Shown here piece after piece: positions 30,621 to 42,308 of a stretch of 64,000 bases of DNA (position 1 is the first letter of the stretch; each line of letters begins with the position of its first letter). The position numbers and the translations under genes are program-made. Where the stretch lies: positions 568,655-632,654 of the forward strand of contig JAJVDF010000592.1 of assembly GCA_022410635.1 (NCBI GenBank). Reading direction: 5' to 3'. This DNA comes from Tretioscincus oriximinensis. Taxonomy: Eukaryota > Chordata > Lepidosauria > Squamata > Gymnophthalmidae. The notes beneath the pieces were generated by a model. It saw nothing but the letters and a program-made list of their open reading frames with translations, had not been told where the DNA came from and did no database searches.

Positions 30621-31549
30621 ACCTCCTTTTGCTGCTTCTCTGACATATTTTGGAATGATGCTGCCTCCCGATTGGTGTTTGGTGGGCAACTTTTCATTTC
30701 CAAACCAACTCACAGTTTACATTCCTTGTGCGCTGGCCTGTCAGCTCCGATTCATCTTGCAGAGTCACAGCTGTTTCCTGCCACAAATAACTTATCCCCT
30801 CTTCCCACTTCACTGCCGACGGGTTATTACCTCTGCTCAGAGCTTATTTTTATTTGACCTGAAGCCAATTGCTAATATTCCTGGAGACAAAAATGGACTT
30901 GACGTGGCCAGCGTGATGGATAGATTTCAGTGACGTCCTTACATTTACCTTGATTTATAGATGAGCTTTCTGTGTCTGTCTGGAATCTATTTCCCAGGAG
31001 ACCCTCATTTAAAGCCAAGGCTCACAGAAGTATCCGGGGCTAATTTTGCACGGCTGTGAAAGGCAATCTAAGAAAGATGGAAAGGAAACATATTGCCAAT
31101 AAATGACAGTTTTCAGAGGGGGATTGACCAAATCTTTCAGGGCTTAGAAAAGAAAAGGCTTTGGTATTTTCTCCTTTTCTTGTTGCTTTTGAACATTTTT
31201 TAAAGGTGAATAGTACACAGGCTTGGGAGCGGAAGGAGAACTAGAATGCCTTGATTCCTAAATACTCAGGATTTATGGAATCCAAGAGAGGAACATTTCA
31301 CAGCTCTCTAGATATTTTTGCACTTTGGCTTGGGGATCCATTGAGAATGGAGCATAAGAATGAGCCTGTTCTGCAGAATGTGTTTCGTTCTGATGGGAGC
31401 AATTGATGGGTTCCTATGTAGCCTGCATTTGTCTTTACCTGCTCTGCAAATCATACCTGGTAGAACTTTAAAAATGCTCCACACCTTGCCCAGAAAGGCA
31501 GGAGCAGTCTTGGCAAATGTGTACATTTGTTACTGAACATAATTCAGGG

Positions 31550-31869
31550 AATTGCCTCTAACCTATAAGGCCCTACATAACTTGGGCCCCAAATAACTAA
31601 AGGAAAGGCTTTTCTCATATCCACTTGNCCCTGCATTAAGATCGGCAGAGGAGAAACCCAGTTTATGCCACCACGCTCAGTAGCAAGGGGGGTGAGAACC
31701 TGGGGCAGGGCCTTCTCAGGGGTAGCCCTCAGGCTATGGAATAGTCTCCCCCTTCTATCACCTCTTTAACCTGTCCTTTAGTTGAAAAAACTCCAACTCT
31801 CTCCTCCCCACTTTTTAATATGCCAATTTTATATATTGTTTTTGTTATTAACAACTCTGAGACCTTCAG
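31550..31869 (+). mobile_element. L2-like LINE 3' end
   Basis: 'ataaggccctacataacttg', 'ccctcaggctatggaatagt' and 'ttaacaactctgagaccttc'. The last of these runs directly into the SINE at 31870. Confidence 0.6.
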
Positions 31870-32180
31870 GTGTAGACACAGATAGCTCAGTCGGTAAAGA
31901 ATCCGTCTCTCAGCTGGGAGATCAGGTTTCGAAGCCCTGTGTGGGACGTGGGGAGGGGTGAGCACCTTCCACTAGCCTGTAGCTCTAGCCAAACCAGCTA
32001 TTCGAAAACAAGAATTGCAAGAAATTGCAACTGACTGCAAGTAGATACATGGGAACCACCACAGCCTGGTGGGAAAGATAGAATGGAAGCCTTTGGGCAA
32101 AAATACCCTTGTAAGCCGTTTTGAGTCCCTTTGAAAGGTGAGAAAACCGGGGTATAAGAACCCTGTTCTTCTTCTTCTAG
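31870..32180 (+). mobile_element. tRNA-derived SINE, full-length
   Basis: 'cagatagctcagtcggtaaa', 'caggtttcgaagccctgtgt', 'gagcaccttccactagcctg', ending 'accggggtataagaaccc' plus CTTCTTCTTC. Confidence 0.9.
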
Positions 32181-32663
32181 AGTGGGATGGAAGTGTGAAT
32201 AAATAAATAATTGCATCATGCTGCAGACCTCTAGACTAGAGGGACCTGGGCAGCCCGCCCTGCAGCGTGATTTGGACGATTGCACGTGCACAGAGTTCAA
32301 TGTTACAAGCCCTGTCATTGGTCCACAAAGACCTATGGCAAAGCTTGGAATTTTGGACTCGGTGATCCATGCCTTGTTAACAGTAGTTTTATATCGTACA
32401 AATCTGCTACAAAATTGAACGAAACTAAATGCAACTCTGAGGGTTCTTTTGCCATACCTTTCCATAAAGCAAATGAAATCTGCTCCAATGATTCAGGTTG
32501 AATCTGGGTTCTTACCGTCTCCCTTCCTACAGAACAAGAGATTATGGCTGTAATTTCCACAGCAACCGTCTTGATTTTGGGGTATAGGGACTCTTTACGT
32601 GTTAACATTTTTCATTCATGCTTAAAAGATTTTGACACTTATTGTGAACTGAATCCCTGTCCC

Positions 32664-32792
32664 CACTGAACGTTATTCTGGGCTGTATCTCTGGACAGAG
32701 CTTGACCATCCATATGCCATTGTAGACTATGGCAGGCCCCATTAGATGGCAGGCTTGTATTCTGAGATAGAGCCCAGAATAAGACACAGTGA
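32664..32792. repeat. FB-1 foldback element, well preserved
   Basis: The left end 'cgttattctgggctgtatct' mirrors the right end 'gagatagagcccagaataag'. The centre is 'gtagactatggcaggcccc'. It lies only 65 bp upstream of IQCK exon 7. Confidence 0.85.
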
Positions 32793-32856
32793 GGACAGTG
32801 CTGTCTGTCTACGTTGATGTGTGATTTTTAAAAATCTCTGATCGTGCTTCCTTCAG

Positions 32857-32941
32857 TCCTAGGCCCCCCATTCCGCTCTCCTTGCTGCTCTCCGAAGAAG
32901 CAGCAGGCAACATCATCCAGGCATTTTGGAGAGGTTACCGG
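32857..32941 (+). CDS. IQCK: IQCK coding exon 7 (IQ motif)
   Basis: Acceptor 'tccttcag' and donor gtaagc at 32942. With carried bases it reads HPRPPIPLSLLLSEEAAGNI then IQAFWRGYR. It ends in phase 0 inside the IQ motif (IQAFWRGYR|VR), which fits the calmodulin-binding IQxxxRGxxxR pattern. Human has HPRPPIPLSLLLTEEEA. Confidence 0.97.
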
Positions 32942-33706
32942 GTAAGCCTCAGCTGCTGTTGCGATGCTCAATGTTGGCTTTTGATGTTGAATCTGTGTGA
33001 CTCTAGAGGCCCTCGGGAAAACCCCTTGCATAAATTTCAAGTACTGGGTGCTATAAATAACCACGGAGGGGGCTGACAGTTCACTGGTGTTTGCATTGCT
33101 GGCTGCCTTGTGATGCAAATGTGGTTTTGGAAGAGGAAGGAGGCCAGGGACTCCGTATGATCCCAGAAGATGAAACTCCTCGGTAGCCTCCTTGGTGGGC
33201 ACAAGGGGTGTCTGTCTTTAACGATTAAAATAGGAAGTAACCTATAACACCCATTAACCCCATGCATAAAGGAGGAAGGAGGAGGGGATTTTACTTATAA
33301 GACACTGAATCCATTCTTAGTTCATCCTCCATGTATGGTTTAGTTCAAGTTCACCAGCATTTGAAAGGAACTAAAAGTGTCTGCCATAGTCTAAGACCAC
33401 AGCATGGTAAAGCGAGGGATAAATCTACCTGTCTCTCTACCCATCCATGTATCTTTCTCTCTCTCTTGATCAATTCTATGTATGTATGTATGTATGTATG
33501 TATGTATGTATGTATGTATGCATGCATGCATTCATGCATGCATGAATGCATCCATCCATCCATCCATCCATCCATCCATCCATCCATATCTATCTATATC
33601 TATCTATATCTTTCCGTCCACCCGTCCATCCATCCATCCATCCATATCCATCCATATCTATCTATATCTATCTATATCTTTCCGTCCATCCGTCCATCCG
33701 TCCATC

Positions 33707-33765
<59 letters not shown>

Positions 33766-34025
33766 CCTTCCTTCCTTCCTTCCTTCCTTCCTTCCTTTCC
33801 TTCTTTCTAATAACCTACCATTAACACAGTTATTCTGATCTTTCTGCTGCTTTGTTTTTCCTGCATTTCCTATGATTTGGCTTGGAGTTGATGAGAACAA
33901 AATAAGGAGGCTCCTTGCTGTTGCAATTAATTTGTGGATTAGTCTAGGGGAAGAAGGCATGTGATTGAGCAGGGATCTTTCTCCTTCATAGCGTTTCAAG
34001 GGGTGAAATTCTCTCCTTCTTCCAG
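32942..34025 (+). other. IQCK intron 7
   Basis: Largely unassigned except for the compound tetranucleotide array at 33475-33805. Confidence 0.7.
33475..33805. repeat. compound tetranucleotide microsatellite
   Basis: Successive blocks (GTAT)n, (GCAT)n, (CCAT)n, (CTAT)n mixed with CCAT and CCGT, a long (CTAT)n, then (CCTT)n. Confidence 0.97.
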
Positions 34026-34137
34026 GTCCGCTGTGAACCGGAGATCCAAGAGCTACGCCAGTGGCAGAGGCATTTGAGAGAGACAAAGAACATTATGAAA
34101 CGGGTCCGAGAATTCTGGGCCAGGCAAGAAAAGAAAG
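34026..34137 (+). CDS. IQCK: IQCK coding exon 8
   Basis: Acceptor 'cttcttccag' and donor gtactt at 34138. It encodes VRCEPEIQELRQWQRHLRET, then KNIMKRVREFWARQEKK plus one base. It matches human VRCDPEIQELRQWQKKLREA...FWAKQEQK. It completes the IQ motif and continues as a charged helix. Confidence 0.97.
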
Positions 34138-35059
34138 GTACTTTAGTGGCCCATTTTCCCTCCCTTCCCTCTTCATGGCGTGAAGGGCAGATCTGGAGTC
34201 CTTTGGGGCAACTGATCAATACCTTTAAGTTCATACGATCTACTTAGGACAGCCCTGGATTGGAATATTCTTTGTGGTCACCATAGATCTGGGTTGCTTG
34301 GGTGAAAGCACTTCTACCCTAAAATGGTGAAAACTGATGCCTCAGCTGATGCTCAGCAGCACAAAATATTCTCTGTCCCGGAGGCCACGTCTGCTACCAA
34401 AGAGAATGTGACATCTAGGAGCTCTCCCAAGTCCTCAACAGAGTCCTATAGGAGATGTCCCATCCTGACCAACTCTTTGATGGAAACCAACTCTTGGACC
34501 AGAGAACTTATTTCTTACCAGGATCTACCTGCAGTCTCTTGGCTGCCGTTCAGCTTATGAGGATTGTTTTAATTTCATGACAACTCTTACTCAGAAAAGT
34601 AAGATGCCTTTACAGTGGAAATATATGGAAAAGAAATTCATGATTTTTCTTGAGAAAATTGTCTCTGCGGTCGAAGGGGGATTCCATTTCATTGCACAGG
34701 GCTGCTGTTTTGGCACCAGTGGTCATGACAGGAATTCATCCTCAACATCATAAACCCCTTAAAAGTTTACGCACACTTGATTTGCAGCTGGATCAATAAT
34801 GTGCCCAGTGGTTGCCATGCTTGTTGGAAAGAATAGTCTTGGGGGGATTTTAATAAATAAAAAGATAGGTAAATAGTTGGGTAGATAGGTACGTTGAGAG
34901 AGGGAGAGAGAGAAAGAAAGATGGACAGTTAGATTGGTGTGCATGTGGATGGACAGACAGACAATAGATGGATAGTTGGATAGGTAGATGGATAGAAAGA
35001 TACCCTAGGCAGTCAGAAGGCAGACGGACGGACAGATGGACAATATAATTACTTTTAGG

Positions 35060-35170
35060 TTTTCTTTCTTTAGTCCTGAAGAATGAGCTTAACCCAGTGA
35101 GCTTTTCCTAGACTAAACCAAAAAAGAAACAGGTTAAGCACATTCTTCAGGACTGAAGAAGAGTTAAAAG
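35060..35170. repeat. FB-2 foldback element
   Basis: 'ttagtcctgaagaatgagct' (about 35072) is mirrored by 'agcacattcttcaggactga' (about 35135), about 20 bp apart at the centre ('gcttttcctagactaaacc'). Confidence 0.75.
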
Positions 35171-35959
35171 TAGATGTGTGAATGGAGCCATTGACCAATG
35201 GTGGACAAGATAGCTAGACAGATGGACTAATGGATGGAAAGATACATAAATGAGACAGAAAGACAGATAGATAAGCAAATAGATGAAGCAATAGATGCAC
35301 ACATAACTCTCAGATTAGTTTTGCAACACTAAAGTGACGGAGCAGAAACCAACTATGTTCCCAAAGAAAGGCCTGAAGACATTTTAACTTTTCTGTTGCC
35401 AAGTNCCTTTGGTGAGGACATTCTGCTGGACACAGTGAGGAGCTCTGACCTATCGCTTTGAGACAAGGACAATGGTTTCTTTTCCAAAAGAAGCCTGTTT
35501 TAGCCCACAATCTATTCGCTTTTGGTTTTCCTAAAGTCATTGCAGCTGCTGCCAGTCCCCTGGGGGCAAANGGCTGCACTATGAAGAGTTTCTGGACCTT
35601 TCTATTTACTCTTCCCATTTCCAAGTGATTTTCTCCTTTGGGGAGGAAGCTGTTTGGTGCATGGAAGGGTGTTTCTGTTTATGTTGTATCTGTGAAATGG
35701 TTTCCCTGGCGTATGCCTTTCAAGTAAATTCACTGGCAATTTGCAGAATTAAGCTCTATTCACATGCAGAGTTCTTATTGTTACAGTGAAATTCTTAAGC
35801 TCAGGTTATTTCATCAGTCAAATGTTTAGCAAATGTTGCGGCAATGATTATAAAACGTTACTAAATGGTGTGCTATGTAAATTCCCTCTGAAGCTCTTTC
35901 TTCCATAGTGTTTATTTTGGGCCATGCTGGGGTCAGTCATCCACATGCTAGTGCAGGTT

Positions 35960-36405
35960 GGAAGTCAGGCTGCAGCGTCTGGGCCTCTTCAGCCTCGAAA
36001 GACGGGAATAGAGGAAAATTATTTTCTCTATCACACAACACTCAGGCCAGGGGGACTTCCTTGAAGCTGATAGGCAGAAGAGTGAGGACAGGCAAGGGAA
36101 ANTATCTTTTCCACCCAGAAGGTCATCGGCCTGTGGAGGTTGCTTCCAGGAGAGTTGGTGGTAGCTGGATAAAGCCTGGATAGCTTTAAAACATGGAAGC
36201 CAAGGGTACCAATAGCTACTAGGATGCATCTCCTGATTGTGCCTCCGGGATGGAGCTTCAGGCAGGATTCCTGAAATGCCATTTTCAGGGAGTTGCAAAC
36301 AGGTGAGGGTTCTGCGTTCTCCTGCTTGAGATACTTATGTGCAACTGGTGGCTGGACAGTATGCTGGACTCAATTCAGTAGGGCTCCTCTTACGATCTTA
36401 CTTTC
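35960..36405 (+). mobile_element. CR1 LINE 3' fragment
   Basis: 'gcgtctgggcctcttcagcc', 'agggggacttccttgaagct' and the terminal 'cagtagggctcctcttacga' follow the order in other CR1 copies here. Reading frames are broken. Confidence 0.8.
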
Positions 36406-36830
36406 TTAAGCTATGGCAGGCCTCAAATAGTAACTCTAACCCTGAATGGGGTCTGTCATAGTCTAGACTGCTGAGGATATATTCTACAATGAAGCCAATT
36501 GCCGCACAGGCCTGAGTGTGTATGTGGTCCAATTCACAAATTGATTCCCAAACAAAACCCATCCTGGGCACAAGCTCTGAACTGAATGTCCAGAACTGAT
36601 GTGGTTCTTCAAGTGCGTTCCAGATGCCAGAGACAGTTGGGATGCTTGATCTTGAGCAGGGACAGCTGAGAATGCAATGGCAGAAGCCACACCATCCCAG
36701 AGAGGGAGGGAGAGAGACTGTGTGACAGGGGTGTGCAGGTCATAAGAATATTCCTGAGTCTGAAATGCCAGAGTGGGAGCATTTTGTTTGGCAACCCAGT
36801 TTGCTGCAACAATGAAAAGAAGCAAATTCA

Positions 36831-37330
36831 GTGTTAAGAGTAATTTGGAAGGGAATTGAAAACAAGTCAGCAAATATTATTTTGCTTCTTTATAAATCTG
36901 TGGCGAGTTCACACTTGGAATCCTGTATACAATCCTGGTCACCATGTTTCAAAAAAGATATTGTAGAACTGGAGAAGGTGCAGAAAAGGACAACAAGAAT
37001 GATCAAGGGGCTAGAGCATTTCCCTTAGGAAATCCAGCTACAACGTCTGGGCCGCTTCAGCGTTGAAGGACGGCGTTTAAGAGGTGATCTGATTGAAGTG
37101 TATAAAATCATGCATTGCCCAAGGGAAATAGGGGGAAATTATTTTATCTATCACACAACTCTAGGGCCTGGGGGTATTCCTTTGAAACAGATGGGCGGAA
37201 GAGTTCTATCCAGGCTGATAGCTACCACCACCTCTTCTCAACAGTGACCCTCTGGGTGAAAAAAATACTTTCCCTTGCCCATCTTAACTCTTTTGCCTAT
37301 CAATTTGCTGGTGGGCATAGAGACTTAGTG
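36831..37330 (+). mobile_element. CR1 LINE fragment (rearranged)
   Basis: Encodes 'IWKGIENKSANIILLLYKSV' and 'DIVELEKVQKRTTRMIKGLE'. After about 37205 the sequence switches to reversed CR1 ('gcccatcttaactcttttgc'), so two pieces in opposite orientation are joined. Confidence 0.8.
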
Positions 37331-38142
37331 ATCTTCTCCCTCTTGGAAATCTGTAGGCTTTCTGAGGCTCCACCTCTTCTGCAAACCATACTGCCTTTGG
37401 CTGCGGAGAACTGGGATTCTGCTCAGTTTGGGGCCAATTTCAGGTCAGATCAGGAGGAAGCAGGGCAGGAAAATGGCTTCATGCTAAGCACATCAGCCTC
37501 CTTCCCAGTCTCCACATAAACACGCCACGGGCTCATCCTGCTGTGTTTTGGCACCATAACGGGAGTATTAGGGAGGGGCAGAAAGATCTTATGAAATGGG
37601 TCATTGTGTTTCATTTCCTGTCTTTCCACCACACATTTACTTAGCTTTAGCAAAGAACTCTAAGAATTCCACGCTGCCTCCTTTCGACAGAATCCAGCTG
37701 ATTAAGTTCTGATCCCCTACGAAAGAACAAGAGCGCACATCAAAGGAAAAGGTCAGGGTGGCTTTGGGAAGTTTTATTTTCAGACCATAGGGAGAACTGG
37801 ACTATTCTTCTAGAGATCACAGGCAAAAGAGCCATTACCCAGGTGGTTGAAGAGATGGCTGCCACGGTGCAATTGTGCTGTATGTCTCTTTAAGATCCTA
37901 GTGTCTTGTTCCACCCTGGGGCCCTGAAAAGATCCAGTTTCATCTTGATGCCATTTTTGGCCTTTGGTTCATCAGCTAGAATGATCTTTCTATCTCTCTC
38001 TCTATACACAACGCCAGGCTAATAGGTTGTACTCACTTTGTTCTCAAAATCATGTTTCGTTCCTCTGGGAAATGACCCTTTTGTGGCTGTGCAAATTCCT
38101 GTTTGCAGGGTGTCGGGAACAGGCGATTTTGCCTTCTTCGAT

Positions 38143-38255
38143 CCCAGATTGCCCAGGTGCAATTGGTGGGCCCGTTCTGTGTGAGACACAAGGCTGGACT
38201 TACATGGGCTCCAGCTTGATTCAGCGGGGCTCCTCTTATGTTCTTATGTTCTGTG
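38143..38255 (+). mobile_element. CR1 3' terminus
   Basis: 'gattgcccaggtgcaattgg' to 'ctcctcttatgttcttatgt'. The terminal TTATGTTCTTATG is the complement of the 'cataagaacataag' start of the reversed copies. Confidence 0.75.
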
Positions 38256-38476
38256 TGTCCCTCTTTCTGTAAGTAAATAATTTTAAAGGATTCTGGATTG
38301 TATACGACTTGGTTCTCTTACAGATTGTACTGATTAGGTTTAATTCCGTAAATTTGTGTTAATTTAGGAGCATATGATTCTGATCTTTTCTGCTATTATT
38401 CAGGAAGGATGACAGAGACCCAAAGTTGGACAATATACAAGGCTTAAGACTGGACACCTGCTTTTAACCCACCTTA

Positions 38477-38648
38477 TAGGCTGACCAGATGACCCCTTTT
38501 GGGGGGAGGTTGAAAACCCGTTTTTGGGGTGCCTCCCGTTTTTTCTGAAAAAAAAATATTAAAAAACAAAACCTTAGAAAATACTGGGAGGCACCCCAAA
38601 ACCAGGTTTTCAAACCACCACCCCCAAAGGGGTCATCTGGTCAGCCTA
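38477..38648. mobile_element. TA-flanked foldback MITE
   Basis: The arms 'taggctgaccagatgacccc' and 'ggggtcatctggtcagccta' are perfect inverted repeats at the ends. Pairing continues inward ('ttttggggtgcctcccgt' against 'gggaggcaccccaaaacc') to an A-rich loop. Tc1/mariner-type by its TA ends; inference. Confidence 0.85.
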
Positions 38649-38929
38649 GAAGAACTGGGCTAAATCCGGGGCATTGGGTTGGGAGAATCTCGGTTTCTTC
38701 CTGCTTTAATCCAGCTCTTGAGGACTGAAGATGGTTTAAGAGTGAGTGTCAGAAGAGAACCCGAGAGAGATGTAATTGTGGTGTTCCTCATTCCGTCTTT
38801 AGTAGAAAGAACAACGGTATCAAATTGATCTGAGCTACAATTTCCGTTGGAAGTTTAAGGCCTGGATCTTGTAATATTTTACAGCAATACTTTCTCCCTT
38901 ATCAAGGTGCCTGTATATTTTCAGGGGAA

Positions 38930-39215
38930 ATCCTCCCAGCAAGCCAAAGTGGGTGAGAATCCAGAACAGGGCCTTCTCAGTGGTGACCCCTAGACTACTG
39001 AGGTGCATCAAGCATCACCCCTGTAAATGTTCATAAATTCTTTGAAGACAGGCCTCTTTACCCTGGCCTTGGGTTAAAAGCAACAGTTTCTGCTCCCCTT
39101 TATGCCAGGTGCTGCTATTATTCTTAGTATGTACTCTTGGGTTTTTTGATAACTGCTCTGAGATCTTTGGGTAGCTCTACTATTAATAAAATAGGTTAAT
39201 GAGATGTTGGAAATC
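38930..39215 (+). mobile_element. L2-like LINE 3' end
   Basis: 'agaacagggccttctcagtg', 'aacagtttctgctccccttt', 'gagatctttgggtagctcta' and a short 'aataaaatagg' tail. Confidence 0.55.
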
Positions 39216-39419
39216 CAAGCTCTGGGACTGGTCTTTATTCCGACCAATCCCAGAGCTCGAGTGGAGGAGGAAGAGCAGAAAGGGGCCCATATGTGTGTGT
39301 GAAGCTGTGGTGGTAGTGGGGCACATTCTCCTGCTGCATCTTTGCTCAGCCATCAAGGAAGTGAACCCCAGTCCGCATGACAGTTGANGCCAGCTGAAGG
39401 CGCATTATTCCTGTTTACA

Positions 39420-40215
39420 CCCATAAAAACATAAACAGTGTCATACTGAATCGGGCCACAGACCACCTAGTCCAGCATTCTGTCCCAGAGGCCCACCAGA
39501 TGCACCTGGGCAGCCTGAACAGAAGAAGGCAAAATATGCACCTGTTCATGACTCCCTGCAAATGGCATTTCAGGAGTCCTGCCTGTTGCTCCATCCCGAA
39601 GGCAGCATCTAGACTTCTATCCTCGTACCCATTTATACCCTTGGTGTCCATAAACCTGTCTAGTCCTGTCTTGAAACTATCCAAGCTGTTAGCTACCACC
39701 ACCTCTTCAGGAAGTCAGTTACACAGGCCGATGTCCCTCTGGGTGAAAAAATACTTTCCTTTGTCTGTTCTCACTTTTCTGCCCATCAGTTTCAAGGAGG
39801 GGCCCCTGGTCCTAGTGTTGTGTGATAGAGAAAACATTTTCCTCTATTCACCCTGTCCATCCCATGCATGATTTTGTACACTTCAATCAGATCACCTCTC
39901 AATTGTCGCCTTTTGAGGCTGAAGAGGCCCAGACGTTGCACCTTGACTTCATAAGGAAGGTGCTCCAGACACTTGATCCTTCTTGTTGCCTTTTTCTGCA
40001 CCTTCTCTAGTTCCACAATATCCCTCTTGAGATGTGGTGACCAGAACTGGACACAGGATTCCAAATGTGCCCTCACCACAGATTTATTAAGAAGCAAAAC
40101 AACATTTGCTGACTTGTTTTCAATTCCTTTCCTAATGATCCCCAACATGGAATTTGCCTTTTTTGCTGCTTCTGCACACTGGGTTCACACCCAAGTCCAC
40201 ACCTGTGGGCTTCCC
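39420..40215 (-). mobile_element. CR1 LINE 3' fragment (longest copy)
   Basis: The minus strand encodes 'MLGIIRKGIENKSANVVLLL', 'LESCVQFWSPHLKRDIVELE' and 'RRQLRGDLIEVYKIMHGMDR' (39792-40148), then the distal tail to 39420. It is not a host gene. Confidence 0.9.
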
Positions 40216-40719
40216 CACTAGTGTCTAAATAAATGATGCTCTTAGATTTAAGAAAAACAAGGAGGACGGGGCGAGAACAGTGGTGAGGGAAGGGCTAGTG
40301 GGAGTGGGGATTTGGAGCAAAGGAGGAAGCAAGGGGATCCCAGGGGTAGGAGAAGTGGGCAGACCCGAGGAGGCCAGTCAGGGCTTTGCTTGTCAGCCTC
40401 TGGTCAGCCCAAGAAATTTCCCCACAGGAATGTGGATGAAAAAGAGGAGACCGGGCGTCTTCTTATTCACTATTATGATGGTGCCTTTTGTTCATTTACG
40501 ATTGTTTACTCCTGCCGGGCAAACTCTACTGTGGTCTTTTTGTCTGCTTGGGCTGCCCAGCTGGCACCCGGTGCTCGGCTCACATGGCGGCATTTTGTTT
40601 ATTTGTTTGGAACGCCAAGCGCGAGAAACAATCCCTCCATTGACAGCAATCCCTCTATTCCTCCTTGAAAAGAAGGAGCTCAAGGGCGGAAGTTTTTAGA
40701 GAATGCCAGGGCTCCCTGG

Positions 40720-40960
40720 GTACAAGGAAAGGAGAGAGGGAGGAAGGAAGGAGGAAGGAAAGAAAGAAAGAAAAGGAAAGAAGGGAATGCGGTTGAGAGG
40801 GAGAGAGAAAAGGGGGGTATATGAGTGAATGAGATAAGGGGGAAACCAGGGAAGGCAGGAGATAGAGAAGAAAAGGAGAAGAGAGAAAGAAGAAGGAAGG
40901 AATGGAAGTCAGATGGAAGGAAGGATAGGATAGGAGAAGGAAAGAAGTGGGGAGGGAGGA
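40720..40960. repeat. GGAA/GAAA purine tract
   Basis: Imperfect GGAA, GAAA and AGGG units. Unlike copies 1-3 of the GGAA repeat, I do not see the 'ggcagcctccagaga' flank here. Confidence 0.8.
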
Positions 40961-41274
40961 TTTAGCTATTTTTGAGACCAAGGAGTTACTGACTGCATGC
41001 CTACCTGGAAATAAGAGACAAGTGGTTTCCCATAGAAGTGCTTTGGGAAGATGCCAGGGGTCAGGCCTTTCTGCAGCACATCTGCCACTGAACATGCTTT
41101 TCCTAACAGAAGCTCAGCTGCAGAGGTGAAAACACCCACAAGGAGGGCACCAAACAGACTGGCTTTCAAAGGCCACTTAAGCAGAGATAGGGCCCCTGCC
41201 ACTCCTATAGATCATAAGAGCCCTGCCAATCTGTCTCACAGAGTGGCCCACCAATTGCTCCTGAACAATCTGAA

Positions 41275-41610
41275 GGAGAAGAAGAAGGAGGAGGAGGAGG
41301 GAGGAGGAAGGAGGAGTAGGGAGGAGGAAGGAGGAGAAGGAGAAGGAGAAGGAGAAGGAGAAGGAGAAGGAGAAGGAGAGGAAGAGGAAGAGGAAGAGGA
41401 AGAGGAAGAGGAAGAAGAGGAAGAGGAAGAGGAAGAGGAAGANNNNNNNNNNNNNNNNNNNNNNNNNNNNNNNNNNNNNNNNNNNNNNNNNNNNNNNNNN
41501 NNNNNNNNNNNNAAGAAGAAGAAGAAGAAGAAGAAGAAGAAGAAGAAGAAGAAGAAGAAGAAGAAGAAGAAGAAGAAGAAGAAGAAGAAGAAGAAGAAGA
41601 AGAAGAATTT
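41275..41610. repeat. GGAGAA/GAA array with assembly gap
   Basis: (AGGAGA)n and (GAAGAG)n up to a run of 70 N (41443-41512), then pure (GAA)n to 41606. It abuts a truncated minus-strand SINE tail 'tttttataaccccttttctc'. The true length is unknown because of the gap. Confidence 0.95.
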
Positions 41611-41639
41611 TTATAACCCCTTTTCTCAACCTGAAGAAT

Positions 41640-41745
41640 CTTCACCTGTTCTCAATTCGTGGAAAAGGGACCTGCCATCTACATGCTACTCTACACTGGC
41701 ACGTGGATGAGACAAGTGGGCTCTGCCATAGTCTGCCTGGGTCCC
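41640..41745. repeat. FB-1 foldback element, degraded copy
   Basis: 'gacctgccatctacatgcta', 'ctacactggcacgtggatga' and 'gggctctgccatagtctgcc' correspond to the inner FB-1 arms. Confidence 0.55.
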
Positions 41746-42308
41746 CAATTGCCCCTCGGCTGTCTGAAGCATAAGAAGGCAAAATCTTCTCCTTTGTTTT
41801 TAAACCTTCTTTAGTTTGCTCCTAAAAACGGAGCTTGCTCCGTTTTTCTCCCTGGACTGAACCCCGTACTTCAGGATAGAATGTGAACTGAAGATGGACT
41901 AAAGTCAAGCGATGCTCTTTGCTTAGATTACATCCTGCTGAGGGCACCTCTTTCACTTTGGTGCTTTTCCCACACGTACCTTTAATCCACCTTCGGTGCT
42001 GAGGAAATGGAGAAAGTGTCTCCTCCCCTCCCTCTCCCCCCAAAGCAGTATTTTCCCTTCTCTGGTCCAGGACTGAAGATGGATTGAAAGTTGGTGTCAT
42101 CAGCAAAACACTTCAGACCTCCAGGGTGTGAATTAATCAACAGCTCCTTTCCTGGCTTCCTTCCGCTTTCCTGGTGTGTCCACTCTATTGTTCTGTAGGT
42201 TTATATATGAGAAGGTTGCTTATAAATCCTGACATGGTGTCATCAAGATCTGAGTCACATGCTGTGGCTTTTCTTTCCCTCTTTTTTAAAACTAAAATCG
42301 ACTCCCAG

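Larger units (their letters stand above)
23708..32856 (+). other. IQCK intron 6 (9.1 kb)
   Basis: Contains an assembly gap, three MITE/CR1 nests, a foldback element (25302-25515), FB-1 copies (25609-25709, 30471-30620, 32664-32792), two minus/plus SINEs (27553-27869, 31870-32180), GGAA-tract repeat copy 2 (28335-28930), L2-like ends and a GTT microsatellite. The stretches 28990-29980 and 30620-31550 show nothing that I can identify. Confidence 0.65.
34138..42308 (+). other. IQCK intron 8 (8.2 kb)
   Basis: GATA/GATG-rich patches (34850-35300), FB-2 copies (about 35060-35170, 38700-38775, 41840-42105), CR1 fragments (35960-36405, 36831-37330, 38143-38255, 39420-40215), a TA-flanked foldback (38477-38648), a purine tract (40720-40960), and a GAA/GAG array with an assembly gap. 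No additional exon was recognised. Confidence 0.6.

Noticed and set aside
33475..33805. Regular repeats considered as a CRISPR array
   Set aside because: A simple tetranucleotide microsatellite without spacers, in an animal genome.
33331..33838. Open frames with repeating 'YLSI/HPSI' residues
   Set aside because: Direct translations of the CTAT/CCAT tetranucleotide array.
39792..40148. A 118-codon frame with clear protein similarity
   Set aside because: This is the C-terminal reverse transcriptase region of a CR1 LINE and not a host gene. The same applies to 3891-4388 and 36831-37028.
41051..41710. Open frames of poly-Glu/poly-Lys or poly-Leu/poly-Ser across the gap
   Set aside because: Translations of the GAA/GAG microsatellite, part of them through a run of N.
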